Origin: Brugia malayi
Taxonomy: Eukaryota; Nematoda; Chromadorea; Rhabditida; Onchocercidae
DNA: 64,000 nucleotides
NCBI RefSeq assembly: GCF_000002995.4
Contig: NW_025062478.1
Location: forward strand, 9,621,001 to 9,685,000
Direction: 5' to 3'
Part shown: one piece after another, positions 27,986 through 39,640 of the stretch
Numbering within the stretch: the first letter of the stretch is position 1
Layout: every line of letters begins with the position of its first letter
Notes under the pieces: model-generated
The model's input: only the letters and a program-made list of their open reading frames with translations
The model's database searches: none
What the model was told of the DNA's origin: nothing
Position numbers and translations under genes: made by a program

Positions 27986-30900
27986 ATGAACAGGTGATTC
28001 GTTTCTTCATTCTTTCTTACTCTTTCAAATGAAAACTTGATTTTATCTAAAAAATTTGTTTTGTCTTCTCATTCCTTTCTTAAAAATGCGCCTGCTTTTT
28101 TATCAAAAAAAAAGAAAAAAAAAAATGAAAAAAATGATAGAATAAATTGATAAAATTGTCTGATTTAACTGATCGATGGCTTTAACTGATCAAATTAGTG
28201 TATTTGAATGATTCAACAGCAAATGATGAAAAGATTATTTTTATGTTTGAGATTTGTCTAACTATTACTATTATTATTAGTGATAGTATAATTAAATTAA
28301 TTATACTTCTTTATCATTTACCTTTTTCAATAGATATTTTATTTTGGCTTTTTTGGTTGCTATCGTTGCCATTATTACATTCATCGTAACACCTTCATCA
28401 GTATTTCAATGTGAACACTATAAGTAAGTTTTGAATTTTTCCAAAAAATGAGCCAAACTGGCAGATTGTGAGTAATGTGCAAAGTGAGATTGCATAACTT
28501 CAAAAAATTCAGAAAAAAAAACATTTAAAAAGTTTGACACTTTGTCGACGAATGAAAGTAAATTGTTGAAATGTACTAATTTTTTGGGAAAATTGATGAT
28601 TCATTAATTCTAATTGTTCATTTAGGTAACGCTTGAATCAGTCGTAGTGGTCGATGATAAGCTAACTTAGATTTTGATTTAAGTTAGATTGGGTAAATGT
28701 TATGTGGGATATTTCAACAATTTGTTAATATCTGCAAATTACTTTAGATTGCCGAAACCACCAAAGTTAGAAGGCATTTTAGCAGTAAATAATATATTAA
28801 CAAAAGCAGAATATCTTCTGAAGGATAAAATTTTTGGCCCAGAATCAATTATTGTGGAGAAAGGTTAGTATTATTGAAATATTTCGAATCATTCCGTTGA
28901 GATTATCTACCAGAAACATTGCTAATCCAAAATTTCTTTCTTTGATCTTTGATTTTTTACTATACTTTTACTCAAAATACACCTTAATAGCACTGTTATT
29001 ATCACTGTTATCACCATTATTATCACTGTTATCATTAGGCTCATTCTTCTTTATTGTTATCTAATTCTATTTCTAGATAAAATTGTGACAGGGATGCAAA
29101 ATGGAATGATAATTTCGGCAGAATCTGGAGTTATTCGGAAAAGTCTTACATTTGGGTCGGTCAATCTCGATCTCTGCGGTTATTTTTACTTCTTTTAGAG
29201 AAAAGTTTAGATCGTAAGTAAACACCCAACTTGTAGATTTTAACATTTAAGACAAAAATGAGGTAATTAGTAGAGTGGCGATGTGATAAAAAATTAAAAA
29301 TTGAAAATTTTATAGATTCCGAACATTTGCTTTCTAAATTTTACTTTTGCATTTAAATCTAACTTATAAACTTTTACTTTTCTCAGGTAAAATTTTCTAA
29401 CAAATGACCCATTTGTTAAGACGGTCGATTCGATATGGAACCGAAATGTGGTCGACCGTTAGGTCTTCGTCGATTAAATGCTGAAACTATTTTGGCCATT
29501 GATACTTATTTTGGCATTTTCTCCGTCAATTTTGAAAAAGGTAAGAATTTGCGATTGTCACGTGATTTTTTACGGAATTCTCTTTGAGTTCGGTCATTAC
29601 TACGTATATACGCTATAAAAGGTTACGTTGAATATAACGTTCTTCTGACAGAATTTCAAACTAAATTGTTTTTTTAAGTGATTTAAACATTTCTATAAAA
29701 TTTCGATAATTTTAAATAAAATCTGAGCACGAAATAATCATTCTAATGGTAAAAATGTTCTACGCATGTGGAATCAAATTAAAAAAAAAAATTTTAATAA
29801 ATTTTTAATAAAAATATTTTAATATATTTTTAATAGATAAAAATTTTTAATTTTTTTTTTAAGATAAAAAAAAAGTTTTAAAAGATGGCTCAATTTATAA
29901 TCGATAGAATGCCTAGTCCGAAGGTATTGTGCGTTATAAGCTATTAATTTAATGATTAGAAAAGTAAATTTAGTTGTTTTTTATGGAATTAACTAGGATT
30001 ATGTAAGATAAAAGAATGTCAAATATAATTAGTTTAAGGTTTAAGGACAACATATGGTAATATTAGGGAATCAGACGGAAGTAAATGGTAAACCAATGAA
30101 ATTTCTGAACGATATTGACGTGGTTGATCGGGACGTACTGATATTTACGGATTCTTCCAGCAAGTGGGATCGACGCCATTTCATGAATATTCTCTTGGAG
30201 GGTATTCCTAATGGAAGGTAATTAGCATTAAATTAACTGATGGAAAGTTTGAGGTAGTCGTAAACTTATTTAATAATAATGTAATAAATAAAAAATATTG
30301 GCAAAGATTTTTGTTTTTCATTTGTAGAGAATGAAGTAAACAAATGGCAATCTGTAAATTAAAATAAAATTAAAAGTTAGATTTGGAAGTAAAAGTACAA
30401 AATTGAATTAGAAATTTCCTAAATTAAAGAATAAAAGAATAACTTAATTGCTTCCAAATATACAGTATATTGTTTCTTTTTTCTCAAACAAAAAGATCAG
30501 AATTCTAGAACAAAAACAATGAATAATGCTTCTTATACAGAGTTTTGCGCCTAACACGATCAACTGGAAAAATTGAAGTCATTATGGATAAATTATATTT
30601 TCCGAACGGTATTCAGCTATTTCCTGACAAACAGTCATTTCTGGTTTCGGAAACAGGCGCTGCTCGGATTAAAAGATAAACATTTTTTTAAATTATGATT
30701 TCAACTAGCATTTATGAGGGGCAATGTGATTTAATTGTTAACAACTAAAGGAGTAGAAATCGTCAGTTACCATCTTTATTTATTCCTTTTTTTTTTTTTT
30801 TTTTTGTTTTTTGCTGACAAACATTTAAAGTAGTCGACGATAGTATTTAAAGGTATGAAACCTGTATTTGTAATGATGAGGACACTCTCTTCGTCCAGGT

Positions 30901-31509
30901 GACATGCAAATATTTGCAGGCATTGGATTGCAGGCCCACGAATGGGTGAAACGGAAATCTTCATTGATAATCTACCTGGTTTACCGGATAATATACGCTT
31001 AGGTAGTAATGGAACATTTTGGATAGGTTTGGGAGCTGTGCGTCACAGTGATCAGTTCTCAATGTTGGATTTTCTCGCTGATAAACCATACATAAGGAAA
31101 TGTATTCTTCAGGTAAAAGCTGTAGATTTGTTGATAAATAAAGGTGAAATTTCTACAAGTTTCAAACTGAAATAGTTGAAATTCAGGTAAATCTGTTCTT
31201 CTCAGTGATACCACAAAAAGTTTATTTATATTTTCTACATTTAGTAGATTAAGAATGGTCAATAACTAAAGTTTCATTTAGTTGGTACCGGAACGACAAT
31301 GGGAATGGCTAATGTCAATATTCGGTACAAAGCATGCGTTGATTTTGCAACTTAATGAAAAAGGCCAAATAGTAGCAAGCGCTCACGATCCAATGGGCCA
31401 AATAATTAAAGAAGTGTCACAGGTGACAGAAGCCAATGAATACCTTTATTTAGGTAGTTACCGCTCTCCATTTATTGCTCGGCTCCGTAAGGATCACATC
31501 ATTTACTGA
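27986..31509 (+). CDS. apmap: APMAP-like strictosidine-synthase-family membrane protein
   Basis: Nine exons (27986-27993, 28334-28423, 28748-28863, 29077-29178, 29421-29540, 30046-30217, 30541-30675, 30920-31112, 31282-31509) give 387 residues, against about 416 in human APMAP. The first exon of only 8 nt (ATGAACAG) is an inference, chosen because it is the in-phase ATG before a GT donor. It places MNR before a single transmembrane anchor (residues about 4-23), a type II topology. The six-bladed propeller region carries family hallmarks: CGRPLGLR, FLNDIDV, FTDSSSKWDRR, FPNGIQL, VSETGAARIKR, LPGLPDNI and a C-terminal YLYLGSYRSPFIARL. Human APMAP has arylesterase activity, but the substrate here is unknown. 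Odd point: the intron after 30675 starts with AT instead of GT, and the unspliced frame would stop at once. The gene is tail to tail with SGF11. Confidence 0.88.
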
Positions 31510-31667
31510 AATATCTATGAATCTTTATGCAAACTTCAAGTCAGGCTACCAGTTTTTTCCGTCTTCCATGATAAAACGGAATTTTGTAAATAACAGATCG
31601 TCCTAGTAAATATATAGAATCTATTACACGGTAATAGCATTATTTTAACTTAATGGTACTAAAATTT

Positions 31668-31673
31668 AATAAA
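31668..31673 (+). terminator. Candidate poly(A) signal of the APMAP-like gene
   Basis: AATAAA hexamer about 160 bases after the stop codon. In such AT-rich DNA this motif is common by chance. Confidence 0.4.
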
Positions 31674-32570
31674 AAATCTTCATCTTCCCGTTTTTCGTGA
31701 TAAATCGGAATTCTGTAGATAAATGAGTTTTCATTTCGTTTAATTATTACAGACCTTACTATTTTCTTTCTTTTTTCTACATTGTTTATTTCTGCAGGAT
31801 GAGATATTCTTCTGGTTGATTATATATAAAGGACTATACCAAAAAGTAAAGAATAAGTTTAAGTTAAACAGTAAAGTTCAGTGCAGTTCACGGATACAAA
31901 TAGTTAAGGTTCAAAAGTATTTCAATATTTTTAGTTCTGAGTGCTGACATTTCTTTTTTACAAAAGAAAAGAAGAGCGAGAAATACTCAGGAAAACTTTA
32001 TATTTCATGTTAGTATATTACCTTTTTTTTTTCTCATTGCAATAAATAAAGAATGCCAAGTTTGAACAGCAAAATTAAATACAATTACGGATTTGATAAG
32101 GTTAATTCCAGAAAAAGTTTACAAATACAGATGAGCATAAAAAGGTAGGCCCTTAAAATTGATTAAACATACGTAAAAATTCCATTTTTTACAATTCAGA
32201 ACTGATAACAACAATGAGCACCACGTGAGCCATTATAGAATAATCATTCATAGTCACCGCATCATAATTATTAGTTCAAAAAAGGAAGGAGCAACGATTA
32301 GCGCCCATTAGAAAGGTATGTTGAAAAAAAGATAATGCACTGCAGAGGAAGTCCGAACAGAGAAAAGTCTCTGAAAAATTTAAAGCACAGCCTAGAAACA
32401 AGTGTATTTCGAAAAATTACATCCCTAACTATTTCTTCTCAAATTACAACGAACCGAAGCAATCGAAGTCATCGATACAAATTATGCCTCGTTTCAGAGA
32501 TCAAATATGGAAAATTTAACGCAAATGGTAGATGTAGGACAGATACCATAAACGACAATTACATATATAC

Positions 32571-32626
32571 ACCTAAATATAATATTTATTATACATAAAT
32601 ACCTAAATATAATATTTATTATACAA
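32571..32626. repeat. Two-copy 30-bp tandem repeat
   Basis: A unit starting ACCTAAATATAATATTTATT is repeated almost exactly twice with period 30, between the convergent APMAP and SGF11 genes. Confidence 0.85.
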
Positions 32627-32717
32627 TTAAAAAGAATGATATCTTTGAACAAAAAGTCATACTTTCATAGCAAGCACTGGTAAAAAATACCAACAAAAGA
32701 TAATTGAGAAGAATAGC

Positions 32718-34522
32718 TCAGTAGAACACCGTTTTTGTCCGATTTCTTGATTTTGACTTTTTCGACTTTCGAGACTTTCTGCTGCTTGCCCAATCTTCAT
32801 CATCGTCCGCTCCCGTATGATGTGAATCCTCCTGAAACCAAATCTTCCAAACTTATGTCTTTTAGCCTTCTTTTCTAAGCAGTCTTTCTAATTACTATTT
32901 GTAGATTAAAACCTTACTGCTAGGAAAATTTCGGAATAATTCTCCTTAGTATCTATTATTTGACGATTGATCATAATTCATCATCTGATCCATCAATTCG
33001 AATTATAGATCATTCATTGCGCCGCATCCTTTTGTACTGATGCAACTGATACAGTGCAGATAAATTCCAAGAAGCACTTTGTAAAAAACTAGTTAATTGC
33101 AACTATGATAAAAAGTCTTTTAGACAAGCTCAAAGTTTTCAGAAATATGTATCACTACTTAGCACTATTTCAAAATTTAACCGAACACAATCAGCTCAAG
33201 TAATTATATTTCTCCAATAAAGCTGCTACAGTGAAACAATGATAAGGTTGATAGATTGCTTGTGATAGCTTACATCAGAGTGATCCATATCGCTGTCTCG
33301 ACCAGAATATTCACGTAAACGACCTTCTGAAAGCGAATTCTTCATGGAACTGGTGTAGTTCATTGCTTGATTTATGCGACGTTTTGCAACTCTGAAGAAA
33401 CGAAATTATACAAGTTGCTTCAATTTGACTTATTTCCAGAACTAATATAAAATATCCTATAACCATACGTTTTACTTGTATGCTTCATTGTTTGCCATAT
33501 ATTCGGAATATAGTTAAAAGCTGTTTAATAATAGTAAAATTAGCCACGGTATAAAGAAATATAAAGAAATATTTTTGAAGGAGATTTTCCAATGCTGAAT
33601 CTCATATAAAAGGTGTTGTACAAATAGGATGGAAACGAAAAGCACCAACGTACAGAAAACAATTACACACGAAACTAATTCTCATCCTATTTAAAACATA
33701 TCAATGCATTATCCCATTCCTTATAATTTCCAATCTTTCAAAAATTAATTGCAGTTTTTAAATAACTTATGGTTCAACACTAATTCTTTGATTCTTTAAA
33801 ACATCCCATTTCAAATCAGTTGTGAAAAAGTTATATAAATATATTAGATTCGATATAGTGATACATCGACATACAATTTAAAATAGTACTACTGTTCGAT
33901 ACTACAGCAAACTATACTGTTTTACTACTTTATTAATTATAATGAGCACAGACCGCGAGCTACTTCGTCCCATTCCCATGCATTTCTCAAGATGCGGAGC
34001 GAAACGACACGCTGCGATAGGTCGTTTGCATTCATCGCATATAACGTCCATATTTTTTTGATGTTTCGTTTGTGAGATTAATGTACTGCCGAAAATATCA
34101 TATTCGCCCACTATAGTAGGTTCATTTTGCATATCTAAAATAAAAAAGAACCATGCACATAGAAAGTTATATTAATTAAATGAAGAAGGCAAAATACTAA
34201 TTATTTCCCATCATATGGCTATTTATTTCAGATGTATTATTACTTACACTAAAACTAAAAGTACAAATTCAAAAGAAAAAGAACACAAAATATTGCTTTT
34301 CTCGGAAATGTAGTTGAAAATTAAAGGCGAGTTTTTATCTTTCTTCAATTTAATGAGTTTTCTGTTTCTTTTTATTGGAAATAGTTAAAACCAACCAACT
34401 GGTGGTGGTAGCACAGCATTTGTAATTTTAGCAATTCGATGAACTTTGAAACAAGGCTCCAACAATACTGTTCCTAATAAATAATCGAATACCTGTTCGC
34501 TCATTTCTGCAAGATTAGCCAT
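32718..34522 (-). CDS. sgf11: SAGA-associated factor 11 / ATXN7L3 homologue
   Basis: Four minus-strand exons (34396-34522, 33954-34134, 33274-33391, 32718-32831) join in phase to 179 residues starting [11 protein letters not shown] second ATG six codons later (34504) is also possible. The N-terminal helix ([19 protein letters not shown]) corresponds to the part of SGF11 that packs into the SAGA deubiquitinase module. The zinc finger is clear: Cys-x2-Cys in ICDECKRPI, then [15 protein letters not shown] with the His-x3-Cys pair, almost identical to the family signature. The tail is acidic (ADDDEDW), then Lys/Ser/Arg-rich. The protein should tether and activate the Ubp8/USP22-type protease that removes ubiquitin from histone H2B. 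An in-frame upstream extension is possible (see 34813-34921). Confidence 0.92.
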
Positions 34523-34812
34523 AAATATTTGTTGAAAAGAAGCATAACTTCCAAATATTCCAACAAATAAATTTAGAAAAGCTGCTATGCTCATCCCTAA
34601 TCATAAAATGATTACAACAAGGCTATGTAAATCATATTTTCCTCTTCTTTTCAGCAAAATCATTCAATTCAATCGTGTGACAACCGATCAATTGCATTCA
34701 CTCCAAATTACCTATAATACCAACAATCAGGTTATTCCGCTTAATTCTCTCAAATAAAATTCCATCACTAATAATTTTCGTTTACTCCTAAAGAAAGCGA
34801 AAAAGCATTAAC

Positions 34813-34921
34813 CATTGATATCAGCGACACTTTGTACGATTCCTTCGTCGCCTTTACCGTCAACCATCGATGTTATTTGTTCAAATCCATATTTAGCAAT
34901 AAATGAATCATTAATCTGTGC
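34813..34921 (-). other. Candidate extra 5' exon upstream of SGF11
   Basis: A 109-nt block is flanked by a GATTTCAG acceptor and an AATG|GTTAAT donor. One frame is open (starts AQINDSFIAKYGFEQ) and looks protein-like. Its donor leaves one base, which pairs in phase with an acceptor at 34597 (TAG|GG ATG), so the SGF11 frame would be extended upstream through MSIAAFLNLF. I do not recognise the segment and found no in-phase initiating ATG for it. It may be an SGF11 5' exon, part of another transcript, or chance. Confidence 0.4.
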
Positions 34922-36480
34922 CTGAAATCAAATGAAATCAAGAAAAATGTATATGTGAACAATTCTAATTGACAACAGACGAGCCAATTTTTCGACCTCG
35001 ACTCTCGTATATATACAAATAACATCACACATACACAAACATACATACATGCACACATACACATACATGCATGTGTGTAACACAACCACCGACGAACGCC
35101 TCCCCTCCTTTTACAACACAACAACACGTGAAATACTTCATCCCACTTCTGACAACCAAACATCGTTAGGCCACAATGATGGTGATTTTATTAATATGAA
35201 TTTTGTTCGATGCATTCACTTCAGTATTTCTTGCTATATTCCAAAATAATCAGTGGGATACGCACCAATCGATAGTGCCATTCTTCAGCGTTACTTTGCC
35301 TCACCCTTGGTGACAACGTTTGATGTGGAAGTTATGGAATGAAAGATGACTATTTGATGTGTCGCATTGTGCGCCAAATTGTGACTTCAAAAGAATGCGC
35401 TAAATAATACAATCGAATTACAAATCGCTGGGCAAAATACTGGTATAATTGGTATAAATAAGTCGAGTAGAAACGCAGAAACCAGCTATTAGATTGAGCG
35501 ATATCGGAACTTTTCCGGATTGTAAGTAATCCGAATGTGTCTTTTTTTCGGTATTATAATGTCCTTTGAATGTCAAGTTTAATTTGTAGCAAAATTTCAT
35601 TTAAATTTTAGCAAAATTTAATTCTGATCAGTAATCGGATCTGCGAACAAATGAATAAGGAAATACATGCTGCACTTATTACTAAATGTATTTCTGTTAT
35701 GAGAAGCTATCAATGTTTATAAATTATGATACATGTAGGAATAGGTAATATATAAAAAAGTGTGAAAGACAGTATAAGTCGAATTTCTATGAATGTGATT
35801 AATCGTTGAGTTAATTCTTATTCTTTCTGAGCTAGAACGGATAGTAGTAATTCATATATTTGATCCTAAAAAAAAGAAAATTATATCTCCCATAATTGAC
35901 CAAAGATTTTGAACAAACAATAATTCCATGAGATATGCAACAATCTTGAAAGATCAGATCAGAAGTGTATACTTCTGTTATGTACTTATGTTCAGTTTAA
36001 ACTTTATCCCACAATTATAGCTACTTTTTCCACAGAAAACTTTAATTCAACTTAATTTGTGATTCAAATATTCCAGAATAAAGGTGATGTTATAGGTGAA
36101 TGGAACTGGATCGCTATCAAAATGAGCCAATGTTATGGATGGATCAGAACTGGTACCCAAATAATCCATTGCCATGGAATTAGCAACTACCATACAACTT
36201 ACCTAATTGATCATTATCTCACATTACTCAATAACTTCATTTTACCGCACTGTTTACTAATAAATTCATTGTTATAGTATTAATTATCAGTCACAAATGA
36301 CTCATTAAATGTGCATCGTACAGTGATAAAATTGAAATTTTTATTCCAAATAATCGTTAATACTATCATCTTTCATAAATAAAGTGTCATCAAAACTTTT
36401 GGGTAGCATTTATACTACTAATTTGACATTTGACTCAAATTGTAGGAACCGTAAATCCGTAATAATAACCTTTTGCAATT

Positions 36481-36520
36481 CTCTCCCTCTCCCTCTCCCT
36501 CTCCCTCTCTCTCTCTCTCA
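36481..36520. repeat. CT / CCCTCT microsatellite
   Basis: Run of CCCTCT units passing into pure CT dinucleotides, about 40 bases. Confidence 0.9.
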
Positions 36521-39496
36521 CATTTCATTTATGATTTTTGATCATTCTGTGCAAATATATGTTAAGAATTATTATGAGTAAAAAACTAAATGAGTCTACC
36601 TGTCATTTTCACGTGCATTAATATTGGGATGTTGCAGCGTTGTTATTTGCATGATAACTTGAAGGTGTCAAAATAAGCAGTAAGAAAGAAAGAATAAATT
36701 GTGGCAGAAGAGACAAGGACAGGTAAAATTGGTAAAATAAGTTAAATTGTTTTCATTTCTTTCTTTAACAATTATTTCTCAGGTAAATGACACCTTTCTT
36801 GTTTGTTTCATTTTGTTTAATTTTGTATGAGTTTGCGAAATTTTTTGTTATCCTTTTTTTTTTTTAATTTCCAAATGTCACTTTGTTGATATTATATGCG
36901 ATTTTGCAGTTCTTATTCATTTCATTTATTTTGGCATTGAGATTTTTTTTAAATGAATATACTGATGTTTTCGTCTTTCGTTTTTTTTTTTACTTTTTTT
37001 AAAGAAATTTTATGTACTTTTTGAAAATCGTACTTTGCAATAAAAATGAAACACATTCATCCATTTCTTTGATTTTTCTGCAGAAATTTCTTTTTTTTTT
37101 CCCTTTTTTTATAAAAATTTAAATAGTTTGAATAAATCTTTAACCTTCGGCAACTCAAATGTAGGAAAAAAGTTTCTTTCAAAAATTCGTTTAAGATTTT
37201 ATTTTCTCGAAAAGCTAATTGGTTGACCTTTGAGAAAAGGAAAAAAGTTATTCTTTCTTTTTTCTTTTTTTCCTTTGCTCACATTCACATAATTTATTGC
37301 AAAAATAAAGCGAAATTCACTATCATTTTGATTTGTTTATATTTTCGCCTTTTGATATAAAAACACACCAATGAGCATTTTTATAAATTTACCCATTTTT
37401 TTTTTTTTTTTTTTGCAATTTCTTGAGTAATTCATTAAAATTAGTGATAGTGGCGTATGATTCAGTATTGTCGCTGAGTTTGTAGTTCACTGTACTTTTG
37501 TTATGCATACCGTTGTGATACCTTACCCATTATTTATTCCCATGGGCAAATGCTAACAAACAAGCATTACCATTCTATCCGGAAAAACGCTTTTCTTGAA
37601 TGTAAATTATTTAAGTGTCATATTTGGAATTTTTCTACTATCTGAACAGTCTTCCATCTTTGTCTCTCTTTTTTCATTCCCAAATTAATTTATTGGTATT
37701 ATCAGTTAGAGTGACCAAGAAATCAATAATTTTGCTTTCTTTGATCAGAAATATCGAATACGACCAGAAAAAAAAAACTTTTAATTTACGATTTTTTTTT
37801 TTTTTTTTCAATGTTTTATTGTTAATTAATATATAGAAAAATGATTATATTTCTTATCAAATTTACGCAGAAAAATCACAAATCTGTGTATTTGGTAAAA
37901 ATGTCAAAAAGTCAAAAAAGCATTTTTGAACCGAAAAAATAAATAAGCATTGTTGCAGAAGTTGAAATTATATTAAATGAAAATAAAAATTAGACATCAT
38001 AAAAATTTTGAGAAAGCTAAAAAACATTTAAATTTGTTGAGAAAGGTAGAAAGGTAGCGAAGTAAGTAAATCATATTACTGTGAGTTTTGAGCTTTCTTC
38101 AGCTAACCTTTCTATATACTTTTCATTTTTTCCTGCTTCTCTTCAGTTTTTCACTTTTTTACTTTTATGTTTTTCGATTAGAACTGGAATTTGTTCAATT
38201 GGTGTCCAATCAATTTAACAAACTAACCTTGTCACCTCACTTCCCTTGTCAAATGAAAAAATACTACGGGAAGCTGTAATGATAGTTTCGTAACGGTGTC
38301 ACTATCTTGAAAAGTTTTACTAAAATTTTAAACATTTACTAATTTTGCAAACTTTAATAGATTTTAATTTTAAAAAACATTTCTTAATTTCTTATCCATG
38401 TTTCATTTAGAGTTTCCTTTAATTTGCCCGAAATATATTTTAATTGGTAGACCTTCGCTACCTTTTTTTCCATTTGTTTTTTCGTTGTTCGCGTTCACAT
38501 AATTTTTTAATGCGAATTTTTTCTTCGTTTTTTGGAAACTTTTTTTTTTACTGTAATTAGCAATTTCGTTTCATATTGAAATTTTGAATTAATAACTTTT
38601 GAAAATGCGAAAAAAAAAGAAATTTGTAGAGATGGAAGTAAACACTTTTTCGAGAATAATAAAAAAATATGGTTGTTATTACTTTTTTTTAGTGATTCCA
38701 GGAATGGAAATGTTTATTCTTTCCTATTTTCGGTAGCAAAGAGAGAATGAAAGCGGGAAGAAGAAAGGGAGAGAGAGAGAGAGAGGGAGAGAAGAGTGGA
38801 AGAGAGGAGAGAGAAAGGTTACTTGAAAATCTGAATACAACAAGGGAATCTCTCACACAATACAATTTATAAAGACTATTTATTTTAGCACATAAATGTT
38901 CTTTTGCTCAATCTTTGTATTTCTCAACAAATTTGCTTTTATAAATTGAGCTTTTATGTTATCACAAAAACTCATTCAACCACTTTTTTCCTTTTTGTCA
39001 AATATTATCACAAGATTCAGTGAGAAAAAAGAAAAATAACAAATTCTATAATTTTGTGTTTGGTTACTTTTGCTAAATTAAAATTTGGATTCAGCGCTTA
39101 ATTTAGTTTGATTCTTAGATATTACAAATAGGAAATTAGTTAATAATCTCAAACAACGATAGGTAAATGCAATGGACGGAAAAGTAATATGCAAGGATAT
39201 ATTATCGTCTTGAAATTAAATCAGAAATTAAGAATTAATTGATCGATCGCTGAACGGCAAGGAAAACTGTAAAATTTGCAAGCATTTAGTACAAAGATAA
39301 AGCAAAACGGATCGCAAATTCATTTAGTGTTATAAAAAAAAAAAAAAAAAAAAAAAAAACGAACAAATAATCTTCAATAAAAATCAAAAAAAAATGAAAA
39401 TTTGAAATTCTCTCTTTAGAAATTAATGGGAAATTAGAAAATTGAGGACAAATACACAGATTGCCCTCTTCCCATTACTGTTTAATTTCTCATTTA

Positions 39497-39520
39497 AGAG
39501 AGAGAGAGAGAGAGAGAGAA
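39497..39520. repeat. GA dinucleotide tract near the bestrophin start
   Basis: About twelve GA units lie about 120 bases upstream of the bestrophin ATG. A longer, less perfect GA-rich tract lies near 38766-38815. GA tracts are common in promoters, but no function can be shown from sequence alone. Confidence 0.8.
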
Positions 39521-39640
39521 AAGAAGCTATGATTAATGATGGAAGTTTTCAACAACGAACTGAAAGCGATCGGTAAATCGAAATGCGGTAAAATTGTGGG
39601 GAATCTCAGTGAGAGCTCTCATACCGTGTAATTTACAGGG

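Larger units (their letters stand above)
31510..32717. other. Convergent 3' intergenic region of the APMAP and SGF11 genes
   Basis: Holds the 3' UTRs of two convergent genes. A candidate poly(A) signal for APMAP and a short 30-bp tandem repeat are listed separately. The open frame at 32335-32598 shows no motif and partly consists of the repeat, so it was not accepted. Confidence 0.6.
35285..39640. other. Long non-coding region upstream of the bestrophin gene
   Basis: More than 4 kb without a recognisable exon on either strand. It contains many T-runs, a CT microsatellite (36481-36520), a GA-rich tract (about 38766-38815), poly-A near 39332-39359 and a second GA tract (39497-39520) about 120 bases before the bestrophin start. 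Short open frames here encode Phe/Leu/Ser-rich low-complexity peptides and were not accepted. It probably holds the bestrophin promoter. Confidence 0.6.

Noticed and set aside
32335..32598. 87-codon plus-strand open frame between convergent genes
   Set aside because: No recognisable motif, its end is built from a 30-bp tandem repeat, and it lies in the shared 3' region.
34615..34800. Minus-strand frame reading DGILFERIKRNNLIVGI as a further exon upstream of SGF11
   Set aside because: Its only acceptor has the wrong phase for the upstream candidate exon and no in-frame ATG was found.
35049..35163. Open frames in the CACACA/ACATAC-rich stretch
   Set aside because: Translations are His/Tyr/Thr or Cys/Val repeats from simple sequence.
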